The notes: generated by a model from the sequence alone, not told the origin. A stretch of 64,000 bases of DNA from Dicyema japonicum (GCA_011109175.1 RDEW01000013.1:910181-974180); one strand, 5' to 3'. Counted from the first letter of the stretch, positions 46,000-58,885 are shown. Numbers and translations are program-made.

Positions 46000-46740
46000 C
46001 TGTCTCTATCATGCAATTTCAGACTTTCCAAATGAGCGATTTCAAACTGATCTCATAGATCTAAAAGGTATTTTTCATTTTACTTTTTAAATTTAAAATT
46101 TTTAATAATTCATACTCTTGGTTACTCACAGTAATTTTCGTTCGGCGCATGGGTGAGCTCTTGCATTTCCTTGCGTGTCACATAATAAAAAGGAAATCAT
46201 TCGACAGAGGTTACATAAAATGTTCAGAAGAACATCGAATAATCGAACACATCATTAAAGACCAGGCATTTCCGATTCCCAACAAGCATAACAAATTTCG
46301 ACTCATTGAAAGATTAAAAAAATTTCCATATCACACAATACAGCTGAAGATAATATACTGTACTCAAATGTAATCTTGTATTGCACGTTCTACATGTCGT
46401 CTTGGTACGTAAAAACATGGTATGATGCCCTGATGAATATTTAAGCAAAAACATAACCAATTGTGATTCTTCTAGACAAAAACATATCGATATGATAATT
46501 TCCAAAAAATATATGCGTGGGAATATTAACAAAATAATGAGTATTTAAAGACACATGTAAAAATGGAGAATATTTTTCTTGATGGAAATTTTTGATCGCA
46601 AAAGAAAGCACTATTCCAAAGAGATATAGACGATTTGGAAGTTAACTCAACACTTGTAACAGACTCTTGGATATTGAATAAAAAAATCTTCAAAAAATCG
46701 ATATATCCGCTATTGTGGAAGACGTAGAGCAACACTGCCA
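46000..46740. other. unassigned; contains inverted partner of the 30850 block
   Basis: The 46375-46445 block is repeated inverted at 30850-30915. Frames on both strands (46149-46373 plus; 46532-46314 minus) are open but without nameable motifs. Probably the same unknown element family. Confidence 0.35.
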
Positions 46741-46910
46741 ATAGTTTTACAAAAAGACCTTGTTAATGTTAAAGAAAAAAAAACTGACGACGACCTTGAC
46801 ACTATGAGAGCCATTGCTAAGAACAGGGGGTAGCATGGAAAAGGATGACATCTAACATTGTTTCTTTTGCTACACATGCTCTCGTGAAGTGATAATAATA
46901 ATAAAATTGA
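46740..46910 (+). mobile_element. RTE-like LINE 3' end
   Basis: VKEKKTDDDLDTMRAIAKNR, then a shifted W.RM.SNI and TTTCTTTTGCTACACATGCT CTCGTGAAGTGATAATAATAATAA match the last ~170 bp of the element ending at 39465. Severe 5' truncation. Confidence 0.75.
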
Positions 46911-47104
46911 TAAAAATCTTAAAAATATCAATATATTGAAAAAATCAAATTTTCATTAAAATAAATATTTTACAAAAAAGCTGAAAAATTGATAAATTTG
47001 TTTAACTAAATACGAAAAAAATCAAATAGTAAAGAAATATCCAAATTTATTGGTTACCAAAACATATATATTAAACATCTTGATTACTAATCTTTTGTGA
47101 AAAG

Positions 47105-47965
47105 CGATATTATTATTATTAACCCAAGAACACCAATAATTAATTTAATTACTAAATTAATTAAGTGATCTCGAAGGCCTCTATCAGATACTCATTTTCT
47201 CCTCGTGTGCTTTTTGGGATCCAACACAACTTCTCTGTAAGTGGGTGGTTTCGGGAATAGGAATTGGAGAGGGATGATGTATACCCTTCTCATAATACAC
47301 TTCTTGGTTGTGTATTGTTTAGAGTTGCACTGCCTGCACAGGGTAGCAAATCCTTGTCCATTTTGTCGGATAAGGTCTGTCGAAGGTGATCCCCTAGATT
47401 TTCAGATTCTTCGTGATATGTATTATTGTCCGGTTGATAAATACATCAACCGTCATTTATCCAATCGTTTGTCTGAAGTAAAGACGAATAAGATTTTTCA
47501 GTAGAGATATCAAGCCTGTTATAATTTAGCTCAAATTGAATTTTGTGAAGGTTTCTTGAAGTCTTTCTGATCCCTTGGAGATATATTGATCGTGGGATCC
47601 GACTAATTGGCCATCAGCATATAATAGGATGAAATCGTCTTTATTATGGGTTGTGGTAAATCGGACATATATAAGTTAAATAAGGCGGGTGATAAAGAGA
47701 AACTTTGTGGGACACAATTGGGTAGTATTCTTGAAACTGATTTGGTTTCATACGTGTATAAACGGGCCCTTCTTCCAATGACGAAGTGAGCAATCCAGAC
47801 AGTAATATATTGGGGTTGACAGTGAGAACAAACAATTTCTGGTTAGGATTTTCCTTGAGACAAAGTCGAAGGCCTTTTGTAAATCGATCGAGCAAATGAC
47901 TGTTTTGAGGTGACGAGGATTTGTTTTGAAGCCTTCAATGATAAATTGTTCATCCTCTTCAAGCC
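47105..47965 (-). mobile_element. Jockey/CR1-like LINE remnant
   Basis: Minus strand from about 47910: ICSIDLQKAFD-like start (broken), NPNILLSGLLTSSLEEGPVY then TRMKPNQFQEYYPIVSH and, after a shift, LTYICPIY; degraded C-terminal region follows. The 3' end at 47105-47170 carries TTATTATTATTAACCCAAGA-ACACC...GTGATCTCGAAGGCC, the family terminus in reverse. Confidence 0.6.
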
Positions 47966-47999
47966 CTCACTGACATCTGAATGTGAGATTAAATTAATC

Positions 48000-49020
48000 G
48001 GCTGTGTTCTCTTCGGTCTTATAAATTTTCCTGAAAGGTTTGTTGCTTATAATGGCTAATGTTTAATGAGCTTGTTAAGATGTGTTGATCCGTCTGTTCT
48101 CTTTTAAAATTCCTATTGGAAATTTTATGTTTTCTCGAGAGTGCTTTAATAACAATAATATCGTACGAACTGAAGTTAAATATGATAGCTTTCAGATTAC
48201 AAATGAAAAGTGATGGTAACCAGTCCGACATGTCACAGTAGTATCGTGGTAGAGTGTATGGATAGATTCCCTAATATTTTTGAAATTGTAAATAAGTTAC
48301 TATAGTCTATATTCATCCCTACTCATGAGAAATACTAATCCAGAATGCAACAAAGAAATCCCATCGACTCCTGAAAAAATTAAAATACACTCAAAAATGT
48401 CAATTTTTTAATTTGCCACAATTTTAATTTTTTATATCAAATTGTTTGTTAAATCAGTGGAATTTTTTCATTCTGGATATGACAATGTTTTTTGGTTCAA
48501 TAATTTTAAAATTGAAGAAGCTTGCACATTTGAAAAACAAATATATAAATATTTCGTTCTAATTTTCCACATTTGGTGTTTTCTTATTAAAAATTCATTA
48601 TTACTTTTAAGATGATAAAATCTCGACAAAAAAGGTTTTCAGAGAGTTTGGGTTTTGCCGAAACGAGGCGGAATGTGTGAATATAATGCAGTCTATACTC
48701 CAGGAATAGTACTCTTCAGGTCTGTGGGATAATTATGTCAATGATAAAATACATTAAGTAGATAATCAAATATTAGTAGAATAAAAGAACAAATAGATCC
48801 GAGAAGTGATTTATATTATGATTAGCTAATAAGACATCCATCCTGTACAATGGAATTATCACGGTTTATTATTACTTTTTGTTTATGTTTCATAACTTAT
48901 ATTCTTCCAACACTTAAATTTTCCACTAAAAGTGATATAATGTCAATATTTTGTTTAGAAGTAATAAAACAACTGGCGAATACTAATCTATAATTAATAC
49001 TCTAATTACTAGTCAGCTGT
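48000..49020. other. stretch without supported gene
   Basis: AT-rich; no frame, RNA gene or repeat recognised. Confidence 0.4.
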
Positions 49021-49028
49021 TCTTATAG

Positions 49029-49172
49029 CTAATTCAGAGTATCCTCAATAGCCTGAGTGTCCACCATTTTGGCTATTAAAGAGAATTCTTTACCGGTAAT
49101 AGCACGAAAATATTCATCTGAACTTGTAAGAGATAACTTTAAATTAAGAAGTCTTGAGGAGTGAACATCCAT
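49029..49172 (-). CDS. short ORF, unidentified
   Basis: A 47-codon frame, MDVHSSRLLNLKLSLTSSDE then FRAITGKEFSLIAKMVDTQA and a stop. A short GTATTTG...TTTTAAAG tract precedes the ATG, so it could instead be a last exon whose 5' part I could not find. No family recognised. Confidence 0.25.
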   Translation of the reverse strand: MDVHSSRLLNLKLSLTSSDEYFRAITGKEFSLIAKMVDTQAIEDTLN

Positions 49173-49529
49173 TTTTTTGCTTTAAAATACAAATACAGTG
49201 TGATTAGATTAATAAATAAGGTATTTTGGAATCCGATGTGTAAATAATAATTTAAGTTGAAAAAATAATTTTTTCGAATAAAAATCCCAATTTTTTCAAA
49301 TCTAATTTTTTTGACAACTGTACATGTAAATGTCCTAAAAAATTAATCAGGGAGGGAATATTAAGGAAACTACTTTTGGGGGTTAGATCTCAGAATCACT
49401 GTTGAATCACCGGATATTGAGGAGAGTTTATTGAGTGCACAAATTTAAGATGAGGTAGTGATTCAGTATTAAATATGTCGTGGATTATTTCTAATAATGA
49501 TAATTATAGAAAACTCATAATTTCCTGTT

Positions 49530-49924
49530 CTTAATAACAGATCCAATTCTGTTATGGCGAATATGGATGTTATTAATCTACAACTGGGAGATTATATTGG
49601 AAGTACCTGTGAAATTACTCTCGTGGAACTGTGGATATCAAACTGAGAATATCAATGGAACCTATAATAATTAGTAATAATCAAGGCAATTTCCACCTAT
49701 CTAACATATATATTTGGTTTCCAATCAAATTCAATAAAACAGGCAAGAATGCGAGAATTTACAACTCAGATGATTTTACAACTCCATATAATTTAGAGGT
49801 TCAAGGATCTTACTCTTTATTCCAATTACATTTAGTTGAACTATCTAGTTGGTGCATGGTTAGGTTCAGTATCTCCAATTTCATTTCAAAAAAACACGAT
49901 GAGGGGGTGAATCGAATTTGTTAG
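49530..49924 (+). pseudogene. unidentified ORF pair, possible exons
   Basis: One frame reads NSVMANMDVINLQLGDYIGS then CEITLVELWISN and stops near 49647; an overlapping frame 49631-49924 continues with IIISNNQGNFHLSNIYIWFP, NARIYNSDDFTTPYNLEVQG and LHLVELSSWCMVRFSISNF. The repeated phrase 'LVEL.' suggests related segments. A 17-nt GT-AG removal would join them but is shorter than any confident intron here. Confidence 0.3.
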
Positions 49925-50479
49925 ATGTAATTAAAGAACAGACAGTTTTCCTCAGATTTTTGCTGAATGACATAATCATTATCACAATTCATCATATAGA
50001 ACTTAAACCTTAAGCTATGCGCACACACGCACAAGAGGAATATGTTCAAACAGTTGAGATCGCATGAAGTAGAGATCGCATATTTATTCTATAAGGAACA
50101 TCTTTATTTCACCGCGAATACTACAACATAAACCAAAATGTACACACATAATAAGATGCTTGATTAAATCAGCCACAACTGATGTCAGCATTGGATGATC
50201 ATCTGGCTGAACAGAGGGGCTTGTAATTCCAGATATAAACGAAATAATACTAAAAAACACGTTTTAAATTAAATCAAAAATTATAGTTGGTAGTTTGGTC
50301 ACTGGTGGAATCCTCCGATAGATTTTGTAAGATATTGATCCTTGAGCACACAATTAGTTTATTAACCTTTTTGATGATGGTCTTGAGGTTTTATAAATAA
50401 CTATATCTTGTAACAATGACACGTGGTTCATCTACGTAGAGGAATTTTTCACTTGAATTGACAGAATAGAGTTTCAACT

Positions 50480-51020
50480 TCTATCCAGCATCATGGAGGC
50501 GGATATTGTTGTATCCTGCTTTTTTACTGGAGGGACGTCGACGAAAATCCTTGACAAGATCTCATTATAATGCAAGTTAACTATAAAAAAATCAGGACGA
50601 ATATTACGAATTATAACGCTTTAACTTCAGACATTCTGTAGATATCGCTATTTTCCGTGAGCCAAACTCATATTGCCCCGCAGCTATTGAATCACCGATA
50701 GAGAGGTAATCTAATTTTTGATGTGGAGATCTCAACGCCATATGTCTTCAATGACAGACTACCCAATTAACCGACAAGAGAGGTAATCTAATTTTGACTC
50801 TTTATAAAGCCAATGATTCTAAATCTCCCGAACATACAACATTGCAAGAAATCATAATCAACTTCACAAGGCTTGTCCATTTCTTCCTCAAAGATTGCCC
50901 ACTAATTTCCTGGAACGTCTCCCACGACTTCCAAAGTGATCATAATCCAATTATACTAAGTTACGCATTTCAAAACCTCAGAGCAACATTGAAGAATTAC
51001 AAGAAAACAGAGTAGCGAAA
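50480..51020 (+). mobile_element. Jockey/CR1-like LINE endonuclease remnant
   Basis: The frame 50794-51015 contains PLISWNVSHDFQSDHNPIIL followed by YAFQNLRATLKNYKKTE, matching LISWNVFYGFSSDHNPILLK and LRGLRRYRRRRRNQK of the copy at 43.8 kb. The C-terminal SDHNP catalytic motif is preserved while upstream parts are scrambled. Confidence 0.7.
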
Positions 51021-51793
51021 TTTCAAGATATTCACTGACCGTAACGTGATTAAATTTTCATATTTAATTCTCTCGACATATGAGTGAACCATCTAAATAG
51101 TTTTATTCCAGACCAAAAAAAATATTATCTTTCGAGTAGTGCATAAATGCTATAATAATACGGAGGACGTGAGATCAAAATCAAGTCTACTCTAAATTGT
51201 TTCCGTCAAGGATCGCTTTACAATTTATTCTTAATCGGAGTATCTTGCCCAAGAGGGCTTGATTCAACGCTTCTAAAATATGTTGACAATTTAATTATTA
51301 CAAGCCGAGACAGTTATGCGGATCTACAAAATCAAAACATCATTCACACCAAAACGCTATGTGGTATGCTGAATTCGATTCATATTGTGATTCTTACGAC
51401 TACTATCCATAATTGCTCATATAAATGTTAGTTAAGCCATGTCTCAATTTTAAATAATTTTTTGGATAAATTATACACACGTTGTCATTGTAATTGTTGT
51501 TTTATGAAACGTAACTATACACGATTAAAAAACAAACAAAAAATTGCCATTTTAAAGTTTATTGAATTACCAATAAAATATCAGAAATTTATTTCCAAAA
51601 AATATAATGATTTCTCGTAGATCTATTGATGATCTGAGAAGTAGAAGAGGAACTGAATATATGCTGAAAAACTTACGATCCTACATTTCTCGCAAAGAAT
51701 ATTTAAAGTTTAGTTTCAGTCATGTTATGTACAAATGTGGACAGATAAACGAACACTTTTACTAATTGGGATTTTACTAATTGGGCATGAAAA

Positions 51794-52201
51794 ATGTGTA
51801 TAGAAAGGCATGAAACCTTCCAGTTCTCTACTATATCTACGAATAGTACGTCGAACCCTGCATCTCATAGGCATGTGACTTTTGGGGATGTTTATCTCTT
51901 CGAGACATTCACGAAGTTCGAAGATAACAAAAAATGGCTTCTAAAATTACGAGCGTTTTTACTTATCGAAAGTCCCAGTTTAATATTTCTGTAATCATTA
52001 GACATAAAAACCGAAAATGTGCAGTTGCGGCTACGACGAACGATTTATACGCCGTTACGTGCTTGGTTGCCTCGTGGAGGAAGATCATCCCAGTCAAAAG
52101 TCTCAATTCGAGCTTGTCACGATTACTTGAGAAGTTATTTTGAGTCATCGTGGTATTTTGAATTTTTCATATATTTATTTGGACGAATTGAGGAGGATTG
52201 A
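51794..52201 (+). CDS. small two-exon gene with a 30-nt intron, unidentified
   Basis: Exon 1 (51794-51971) begins MCIERHETFQFSTISTNSTS and includes RHVTFGDVYLFETFTKFED and WLLKLRAFLLIE. The intron is 51972-52001 (GTCCCA...ATTAG, 30 nt). Exon 2 (52002-52201) reads NIKTENVQLRLRRTIYTPLR, AWLPRGGRSSQSKVSIRACH and ESSWYFEFFIYLFGRIEED. Total 125 aa, phase 1 join, no internal stop. The middle is strongly basic (RLRRTIYTPLRAWLPRGGR) and the C-terminus aromatic. I do not recognise the family. The frame could start further upstream (51608 also has an ATG-initiated 53-codon frame). Confidence 0.5.
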
Positions 52202-53058
52202 GGAAATGTCAAGAGGAAGTTCAGATTTTATGGAGTGCTGAGAATGTATTGAATATCGGTCCGGATAGTAGACAGGATGAAGATAAGGACTCTGATGGAA
52301 CCCATCTGTAGCACGTGTTTTATGTCAAATTGAATGAAATATTGAATATATGTAATAAATTCCCATATAGAAATACTCAATATTGAACACATTGATAAAT
52401 CTTGAATATATTGATTAATCATAATAGTGTAGTAGATAAGCTGTCGCGAGCCAAATCAATTACCGAGCCACAGACGTTACCTTTGACAGAAGAAACCAAT
52501 GTCAATCATTGTCAGAAAATAAAATAATCAATTATTTCAAAGCATACATTAACTAATTATTGATAATTATCTTTTTAAGGCGTTTAGAATGCACCTTCTT
52601 CGCAATTCCTCATATCTTTAACGTTGACAAAATTGTTAGACAATTTTTTCCAACAAGTTTTCAATTTTACGAAATATTATTTTCGTCTTTTTTGTTCTTA
52701 ATAAAAATCAGATTCGCCGCCACATTTTTTCTCGGCGAACCTCCAGAATAAATAAATGAAATAAATAATAATAGAAATTAGCGAGAATCATTAGGTTCGC
52801 CGTTCCTGGCGCCGCCAACTGTGGAATTAGTCACTCAGTAAAAAGTATCATTTGCTCACCATATTCCAAGAAAAATTTGTTTCTTGGACGGCTCTTTGCA
52901 TTATTCGTCTGACCTGTTAAGAACGCTCTGACCTGAATTTTTATACCGAGTTATAGTGCTGGATAGATAAATAAACAGACAGATCAAGCTGAATCATTTC
53001 ATTAATAGCTCGGGAAATTTGGACGTTCCTAATTCTGGATCTCGTAGAACGCTAAAAA

Positions 53059-53509
53059 CTCGTAGAACGCTTGTATTTCAACATACATGATTCACATAAT
53101 TTGTATTTTCAATAATTCATCTTAGTTATCAACATAATTACTATAAATACTCAAATTCCTCGTTATTACTTTTCATTTAAATACCGTACTAAGCCAGCAC
53201 CAACCTGGATCATCTATAACCAAGAAACAACACACGTGGCTATCAGTGGGAATATCACTGTTTTCTGGAAGGAGGATGATAAAGTAAATAATTTATAAAA
53301 TCAGCTCCAATCGCATTTATTCAAAAACGTGAGAATTAAAACAGAATATATTAATTCGAATCCCCTTCAAATCATCATGGATAGCGGACTAGTCGATTTT
53401 GGGGTCACCGCCAGATCCGATGGAAGAAAGTTTGAAATTTATCAGCTTGAGATAACAATAAGTACTATAAATGCATATTTAGTCTGACAAAATACAAGCG
53501 TTCTACGAG
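53059..53509 (+). pseudogene. inverted partial copy of the cadherin-like gene, bounded by 18-bp inverted repeats
   Basis: 53077-53491 is an inverted copy of about 42545-42985, more than 95% identical by eye, including the 23-nt (53103-53125) and 21-nt (53284-53304) introns. The frame runs IPRYYFSFKYRTKPAPTWII, VAISGNITVFWKEDDK, LFKNVRIKTEYINSNPLQII, GLVDFGVTARSDGRKFEIYQ and LEITI, with CTTGAG where the other copy has CTTTAG. It is flanked by CTCGTAGAACGCTTGTAT (53059-53076) and its exact reverse complement (53492-53509). It lacks the downstream exons of the 42-kb locus, so it is a fragment. Confidence 0.65.
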
Positions 53510-53899
53510 ATCAAACAATTTATTCAGAACTATCACGTGTATTGGCAATGTTTTATTGCTTGTCTGGAATACAGGAAATGTGTTGTTATTATTAGGCAAT
53601 AGGGACTGTTTGTACCCTTAATGGAGGCTATTCTTAGAAAGAACTGTTAAAACGAATGAAGGAATAAGTTATAAGATCTCGAGAGTTCTTGATGATAATA
53701 TAATTAAGCCCTTTGTGGAGGATTAGAATGTTTCCATAACTCATCTCAGTTTAGGCAGAACTCACTTTATTTGAGAAGTAAATCATCATGCTAATTAATC
53801 AAAGACATCGAAGGTAGTTTTAGCTTCTTGTTCTTTGCAGTTTGTTTTTTTGAGTCTTTGAGACAATCCGGATTCGCGGTGATTAAAAATTAAAATTAT

Positions 53900-54010
53900 A
53901 CCAAAGACCAAAGGTAACAAAACTAAATAACTTCTTGACCATGACTCGTTCCAATATTTCAGAACTTGTCTCCAGGTAACGACATTGTACCCGGGAAAAA
54001 TAGTTCGCAG
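53900..54010 (-). repeat. dispersed repeat block shared with 20735-20830
   Basis: GACTCGTTCCA, CAGAACTTGTCTCCAGGTAA and CGACATTGTACCCGGGA occur in the same order at both sites; minus-strand frame VVTWRQVLKYWNESWSRS. Probably a decayed retroelement. Confidence 0.5.
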
Positions 54011-54349
54011 TAATGAAATCATTAATGACGACGTTACTCATCAATCCATATTTAATTATGAAATTAATAGTAAATATCAAATTTTATATCAATTAATTAA
54101 AAAAGTAAATTTTATTCAATTAATTAAAAAAAGTAAAATTTCAAAATTGTACGTGATGTAATGTTGTCAATAAACTTAATCATTAAAACAAGGTTAAATA
54201 ATGAATATAATCAATTTAGTATATTAAATAATACATAAAGACACTATATTAGAGATATCTGGTGATCTCTAACAAAAAAATTTTAGTTCTTGAAGAAGTT
54301 GCAAAAGATCGACATCCAGTAAATCGAGCCATGTTTCTCATTTGCATGA

Positions 54350-54615
54350 GCCTCATGGGATGATATGTTGGACAACTATGAGGAAAATCTAGGAAATGGA
54401 AGAGGGCTTTCAGAGTTACGGAGCGGTGGATGTGTGGGAACGTCAAACCGTGTCAACCCCGGTCCCGTAAATTCAGTCAGTCGTCCTGTACGATCATGCT
54501 CTCCCACACGGAAGGAACACCTGTCGAAAATGAGGTCACTGTTGGAATGCATCACGATTACGGAATTTACTGTCATGAATTTTCCTACAACATCTCACAA
54601 TAGTGGATGTGAATA
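54350..54615 (+). mobile_element. Jockey/CR1-like LINE 5' fragment with decayed 2A motif
   Basis: Plus strand: ...LRSGGCVG then NRVNPGP at about 54446-54466; read in the neighbouring frame the bases before it give CGNVKP, so the original was close to CGDVE.NPGP. Downstream, MRSLLECITITEFTVMNFPT is a degraded start of the endonuclease (LLRE...LI.E.....PTP.FPG). Confidence 0.6.
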
Positions 54616-55072
54616 AACATGATGTTTGGAAGGATTAGTCCCAATTTGACGGTAACTAGATTTTTTAATTCAGTGGTAACTAGATATCCCCTGTAACAAA
54701 TTTCCCTATATAACTATTATATTGGACTAATTAATATTGAACCTTATAAATTTGATGATCTTGAGCGTCAAATACGGCAACTGCTTACGACTTTCAAACC
54801 TGCAAATTAAAAGAGATTATTTTCATGCCGGAAGACTTTTAGGAGAAAACTTGCCTCAGTCACTTTCAATAGTGAACTGATGTTCTTCTAATTCCATAAA
54901 AATTTGGAAAGGCAGTCGGCTAAATATATTCCAAGGTAGGGGATTCTACGAGCAATTAAATCAAGGATATGGCATTTGGCTACAATCCCAGGATTTCTCG
55001 TCTCAAATATGCAATAACCGACAAGGACACATAGATATTCAGTTTCTCAGACCACTCTGACTCAATAATTGC

Positions 55073-55354
55073 TTGATAAAATTAATTGTAAAAAATGCAT
55101 GGAGGAACCCAATGTTGACTCTCAAAACCATGCTATTTGAACACAAATACGGGATGAAGGGTTCTGATGAAGACTGCACCTCTGCTACCTCTCAACTTGT
55201 GGAACTGGTATGCCGTGAGGACATCCAATTGGACTCTAACGGAGATATTTCAGCTGCTGTGGAGATGGGGAATAACAAGGAGTTGACGGCACAATTTTCT
55301 TTTAAGAGAAAGAGAGGGATTACCAGCAATCTGGATCAAAATCTGCTTAATTAG
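55073..55354 (+). CDS. unidentified ORF
   Basis: A 93-codon frame: KNAWRNPMLTLKTMLFEHKY, GMKGSDEDCTSATSQLVELV, REDIQLDSNGDISAAVEMGN, KELTAQFSFKRKRG. Composition (acidic middle, basic end) looks like real protein. No intron partner was found upstream or downstream and I cannot name a family; it may be one exon of a gene or a transposon piece. Confidence 0.35.
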   Translation: MIKLIVKNAWRNPMLTLKTMLFEHKYGMKGSDEDCTSATSQLVELVCREDIQLDSNGDISAAVEMGNNKELTAQFSFKRKRGITSNLDQNLLN

Positions 55355-56009
55355 ACAATTTACTCGTTTACTTTGTTAATCTTCATTATTGAGTTTATTA
55401 GTTTTTTAATTTAATGATGTGGTAGTTTATAAAGATATATTTTTAATTTATATTTTCTAAACAATTGAAATCTATACTTTAATACTTTTTGTTTTTTTAT
55501 AAATTAATTAAAAAGAAATTCATTTTTTAAATTATAAATAACTATGACGACAGAATGGCGAAGGCGTCTGATAATTGTCAATTCGAGTTTCTGCCTCAAC
55601 CAGAGCCTTTCCTGTGGCGAGATGCTTCCAATCCTGGAGAGATGTGGTCAAATGGTGTTGGCATTGCTGACAGCAGTGTGTCTCCACAGCAATGAGGGTG
55701 AAATGGGATTGGCATAGATGACAGATGGCTCAACGAATTGTTTGAGGAGATAAGGATTAAACAATAAAAAACATATTTTACTTTAATATTCTGAACTTCG
55801 CTGAAATCTTTATTTCATAGATTTGTTGTCCCAATCTGTTCAGCTATACTATACAATTTGTTTTGTATATTGATTAATTTATGATTTTTACTGATAGGAT
55901 AAGATGTATTACAAGAATTATTCAGACAGGAGGGCGCTTTCGATAAGTGTGGGTGATGATATATAGTGTTTGATAACACATGGACAGTTGAAATAAGAGC
56001 TATGGATAC

Positions 56010-56150
56010 GTTTGATTTATTATTTATTTAACACCCAAGACCACGGTAAAACCAAAACTAATTATTACGTGATCCCGATGCGTTCCGCTAAAATCTCCAT
56101 TCTTTCCCGCTGCTCTTCCATCGTACTCACACAAGCTCGTACTGGGCGGC
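56010..56150 (-). mobile_element. Jockey/CR1-like LINE 3' end
   Basis: TTTATTATTTATTTAACACC...AAGACCACGG...GTGATCCCGATGCG matches in reverse the 3' end of the element at 43-46 kb. Confidence 0.5.
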
Positions 56151-56649
56151 TGACTGTATTTGCAGGGCCACCTTCCCTCATGCCGGAGTTTTGTTTAATA
56201 GGAGATTTTATGTTAATTAGTATTATTAACTCTGACCTCCCTCCATTGTAGCGGGCCAGTCATACTCAGGAGTTCAGAAGCTAGTGCAGAACGCTTCTAT
56301 GTTCACCTGAGGCCCCTATAGGGGAAAGCTTCTTGTTGAATTAATTATAATTTCTCCGGACGTGGAAACCAAAAGCCCAACTTGGCTCCGAGTAGAAAGT
56401 GTCAAGAACGTAGTTGTGTAAGGGTCCTCCTTGTTTCTCTGTCAAGGGTATCCTCAGAGCCATTTATCAATGGGGAGAGCCATCCAACAGATCGTTCCAA
56501 AACAATCTTGGATTGGCTTTGGTGCGAGATGTGGTCATGTATTATCTTTAACTTGGTTTTATCAGGTGGAGACTGAAGAATTTTACCCAGTTCACGTAAT
56601 CGGATATTTTCAGAGATCGAATAGACAAATTAAAAAATAATGAAAACTT

Positions 56650-58400
56650 TGATTGAATAAGCCATATTGAAGAAAACTCTTGAGAGTGTTGTAATAGGGA
56701 TAAAATATTAGATAAGGTCATAATCGAACATAAACAGTTACACAATTATAGAGATAACGTGGATGAAGTCAATATTTTGAAAACAATTAAGAAAGTGGGT
56801 ACAAATTACATCAACAGCCTTGATTTTATTTTAACAAAATTTCAAATTTCGAGGAGGTGAGTATAAAAAAATACAGGAAAGTAAATGCTTGTTAGTAAGT
56901 TACAGAATGTGAAGATTCTGACGTGGATTCCAAAACATTGAGGAGCGATATCTCAAAATTTTGGCAATCTTATAGAAATTTCAGATGCGCGAAAAAAGAA
57001 GAGATAAAAATAATTTCATAAAGTAAAAAATCAATGAGCAACAAAGGAACTAATGCAATAATTTTATTTGAACTCCACGTAGAAACTGTGTGGGAAACTA
57101 TGATACTCACATAGGTTTTGAGATGAACGCTGCTTTATTAGAAATTTCTAATAATTCAGAAATTTTACTAATAAAATTGATGGAATGCTAACATACTTAC
57201 AATATCCTTGGAACAGAATAGAAATATCGATAACCCTGCAAACTTACTCCTATGGAGAAGAACGACAATTTCAGGATACCACTTTGCCATAACAACAAGG
57301 GACATGGTGGATAAACTTTATAGATTAGATTATGATAGAAACATGAAGACTACTGCAGTTTTACTTAGTCTTTGAGATGTTCATCAGAGAGGAAAATGCG
57401 CTTCCGTCTGACGAGATTAAATGGGTAAAAGTCATCACTATAATCTCTTGTAGGAGGAGATCGCAAAATTGATCAGATTTGAATCTTCCAAACTACAAAC
57501 AGGCAAAAGAAACGAGCCTCAAAAGTAAAGAAATCGAATGACTTGGGGATCTCGGTAAATTTATACTTTTTGGTTCTAAAGTGAATCCACGTGTAAAATT
57601 TAGTCAGATTGTAGCAGAATTCTAGACCATGAGAAGAAGAGATTCTGAAGTTTTATTTAAAAACTCGTTTTAATGAATTTGGCTCAGTTCGACATGTGCA
57701 CACTGAAATCAATTGATTGAGATGATTACTATTTCGACCGTAAACATGTGAAGACTGTTGGATGGGATTCGAATCATCCATGAATGGGAGTAGATGACGA
57801 ATGAGGAGTTAATTCCTTTATCACGTGGATGAAAAAGTTGTAGCTGTCATGACTACCAATATTTTGAATAGCATCCAGCGGTTTTTTTGTTTCGGATTTG
57901 AAAGCTATCAGAGATTTTTTGAAGACCAGATTTGAATAGAAGGACACTAATAAAGCAACAGCTCACTCAAGGAGTGTTAGGGATAAATCGAAGTAATTGC
58001 TTGAAGATTGACTCCAAGACAACCCAAAATGATGTGGACGCGTAGATTGAGGGACATGGATCAGACATTGTCGGTGATGTTGTTGAATCATTAGATCACT
58101 GGGTTAATGGAAAGGAAGAAAGTTTCCAACTGATCCCGCACCGAAAATAATGTCATCGAGTCCAACTGGGAAGGTCGTCCATTGTAGCCTGCCTCATTGG
58201 ATACGGTTGACGCTCGTAGTTGTATGATAATGTTGTGGTCAATGCTAGAGTGTGTGATAACCCAAAATGATGGTTTCGCAGATTAATGAATTATTGGATA
58301 GGTTATTAGAGAATTATTAAATTTTGTAATATTTTGTGTCACCGTCACTGCAGTCGGCATATAAGTGGACAGCATCAAAATGTTATTTATATTAATGACG
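56650..58400. other. decayed sequence, probably retroelement, no gene supported
   Basis: All six frames are densely interrupted. Some short stretches read like degraded reverse transcriptase, but none carries a diagnostic box. Confidence 0.35.
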
Positions 58401-58689
58401 TCCATATAAAATGTATCTTATTTTTTTCTAAGTCCCATTTTAAACCTATTTTTAATGGTTTAATGACTTCTGGAAAACTAAGATAGACAACAAAACAACC
58501 TAACGTCATAAGTGTATCCACTTAACACTACAGAAAGAATCCATCCGGAATCAGCATTGTTTATTACATTTAGAAGTTTTCCATTTTAAAATATTCATTT
58601 TTAATTCTAAAAGCTATTCCTTGCCCAAACCTAGGGACTATTTTGGACGACGATTTTTTTGAAGATGGAATCGGACAAAGGCTAGGACT

Positions 58690-58885
58690 ATACGTTTGCC
58701 AGGATCACCGATGCCGATGCGGGAAAATAGTAGATGCGAAGGGATTGCACCCGCTGTCATGCAGAAGAAACGTCGGAAGAGGACCACTCACGCTGCTCTG
58801 AACGATGTGATCGTCAGAGCTCTGAAGGCTACAGGCTTTCCATCTCAGCTTGAACCAATGGGTCTCGATACAAGTAATGGAAAAT
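58690..58885 (+). mobile_element. LINE C-terminal module (RPDG type) fragment
   Basis: KRTTHAALNDVIVRALKATG then FPSQLEPMGLDTSNGK reproduces the H..ALN.VI.RAL..TGFPS.LEP.GL motif that precedes RPDG in the 18.5-kb copy. Sequence degenerates right after, so RPDG itself is lost. Confidence 0.7.
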
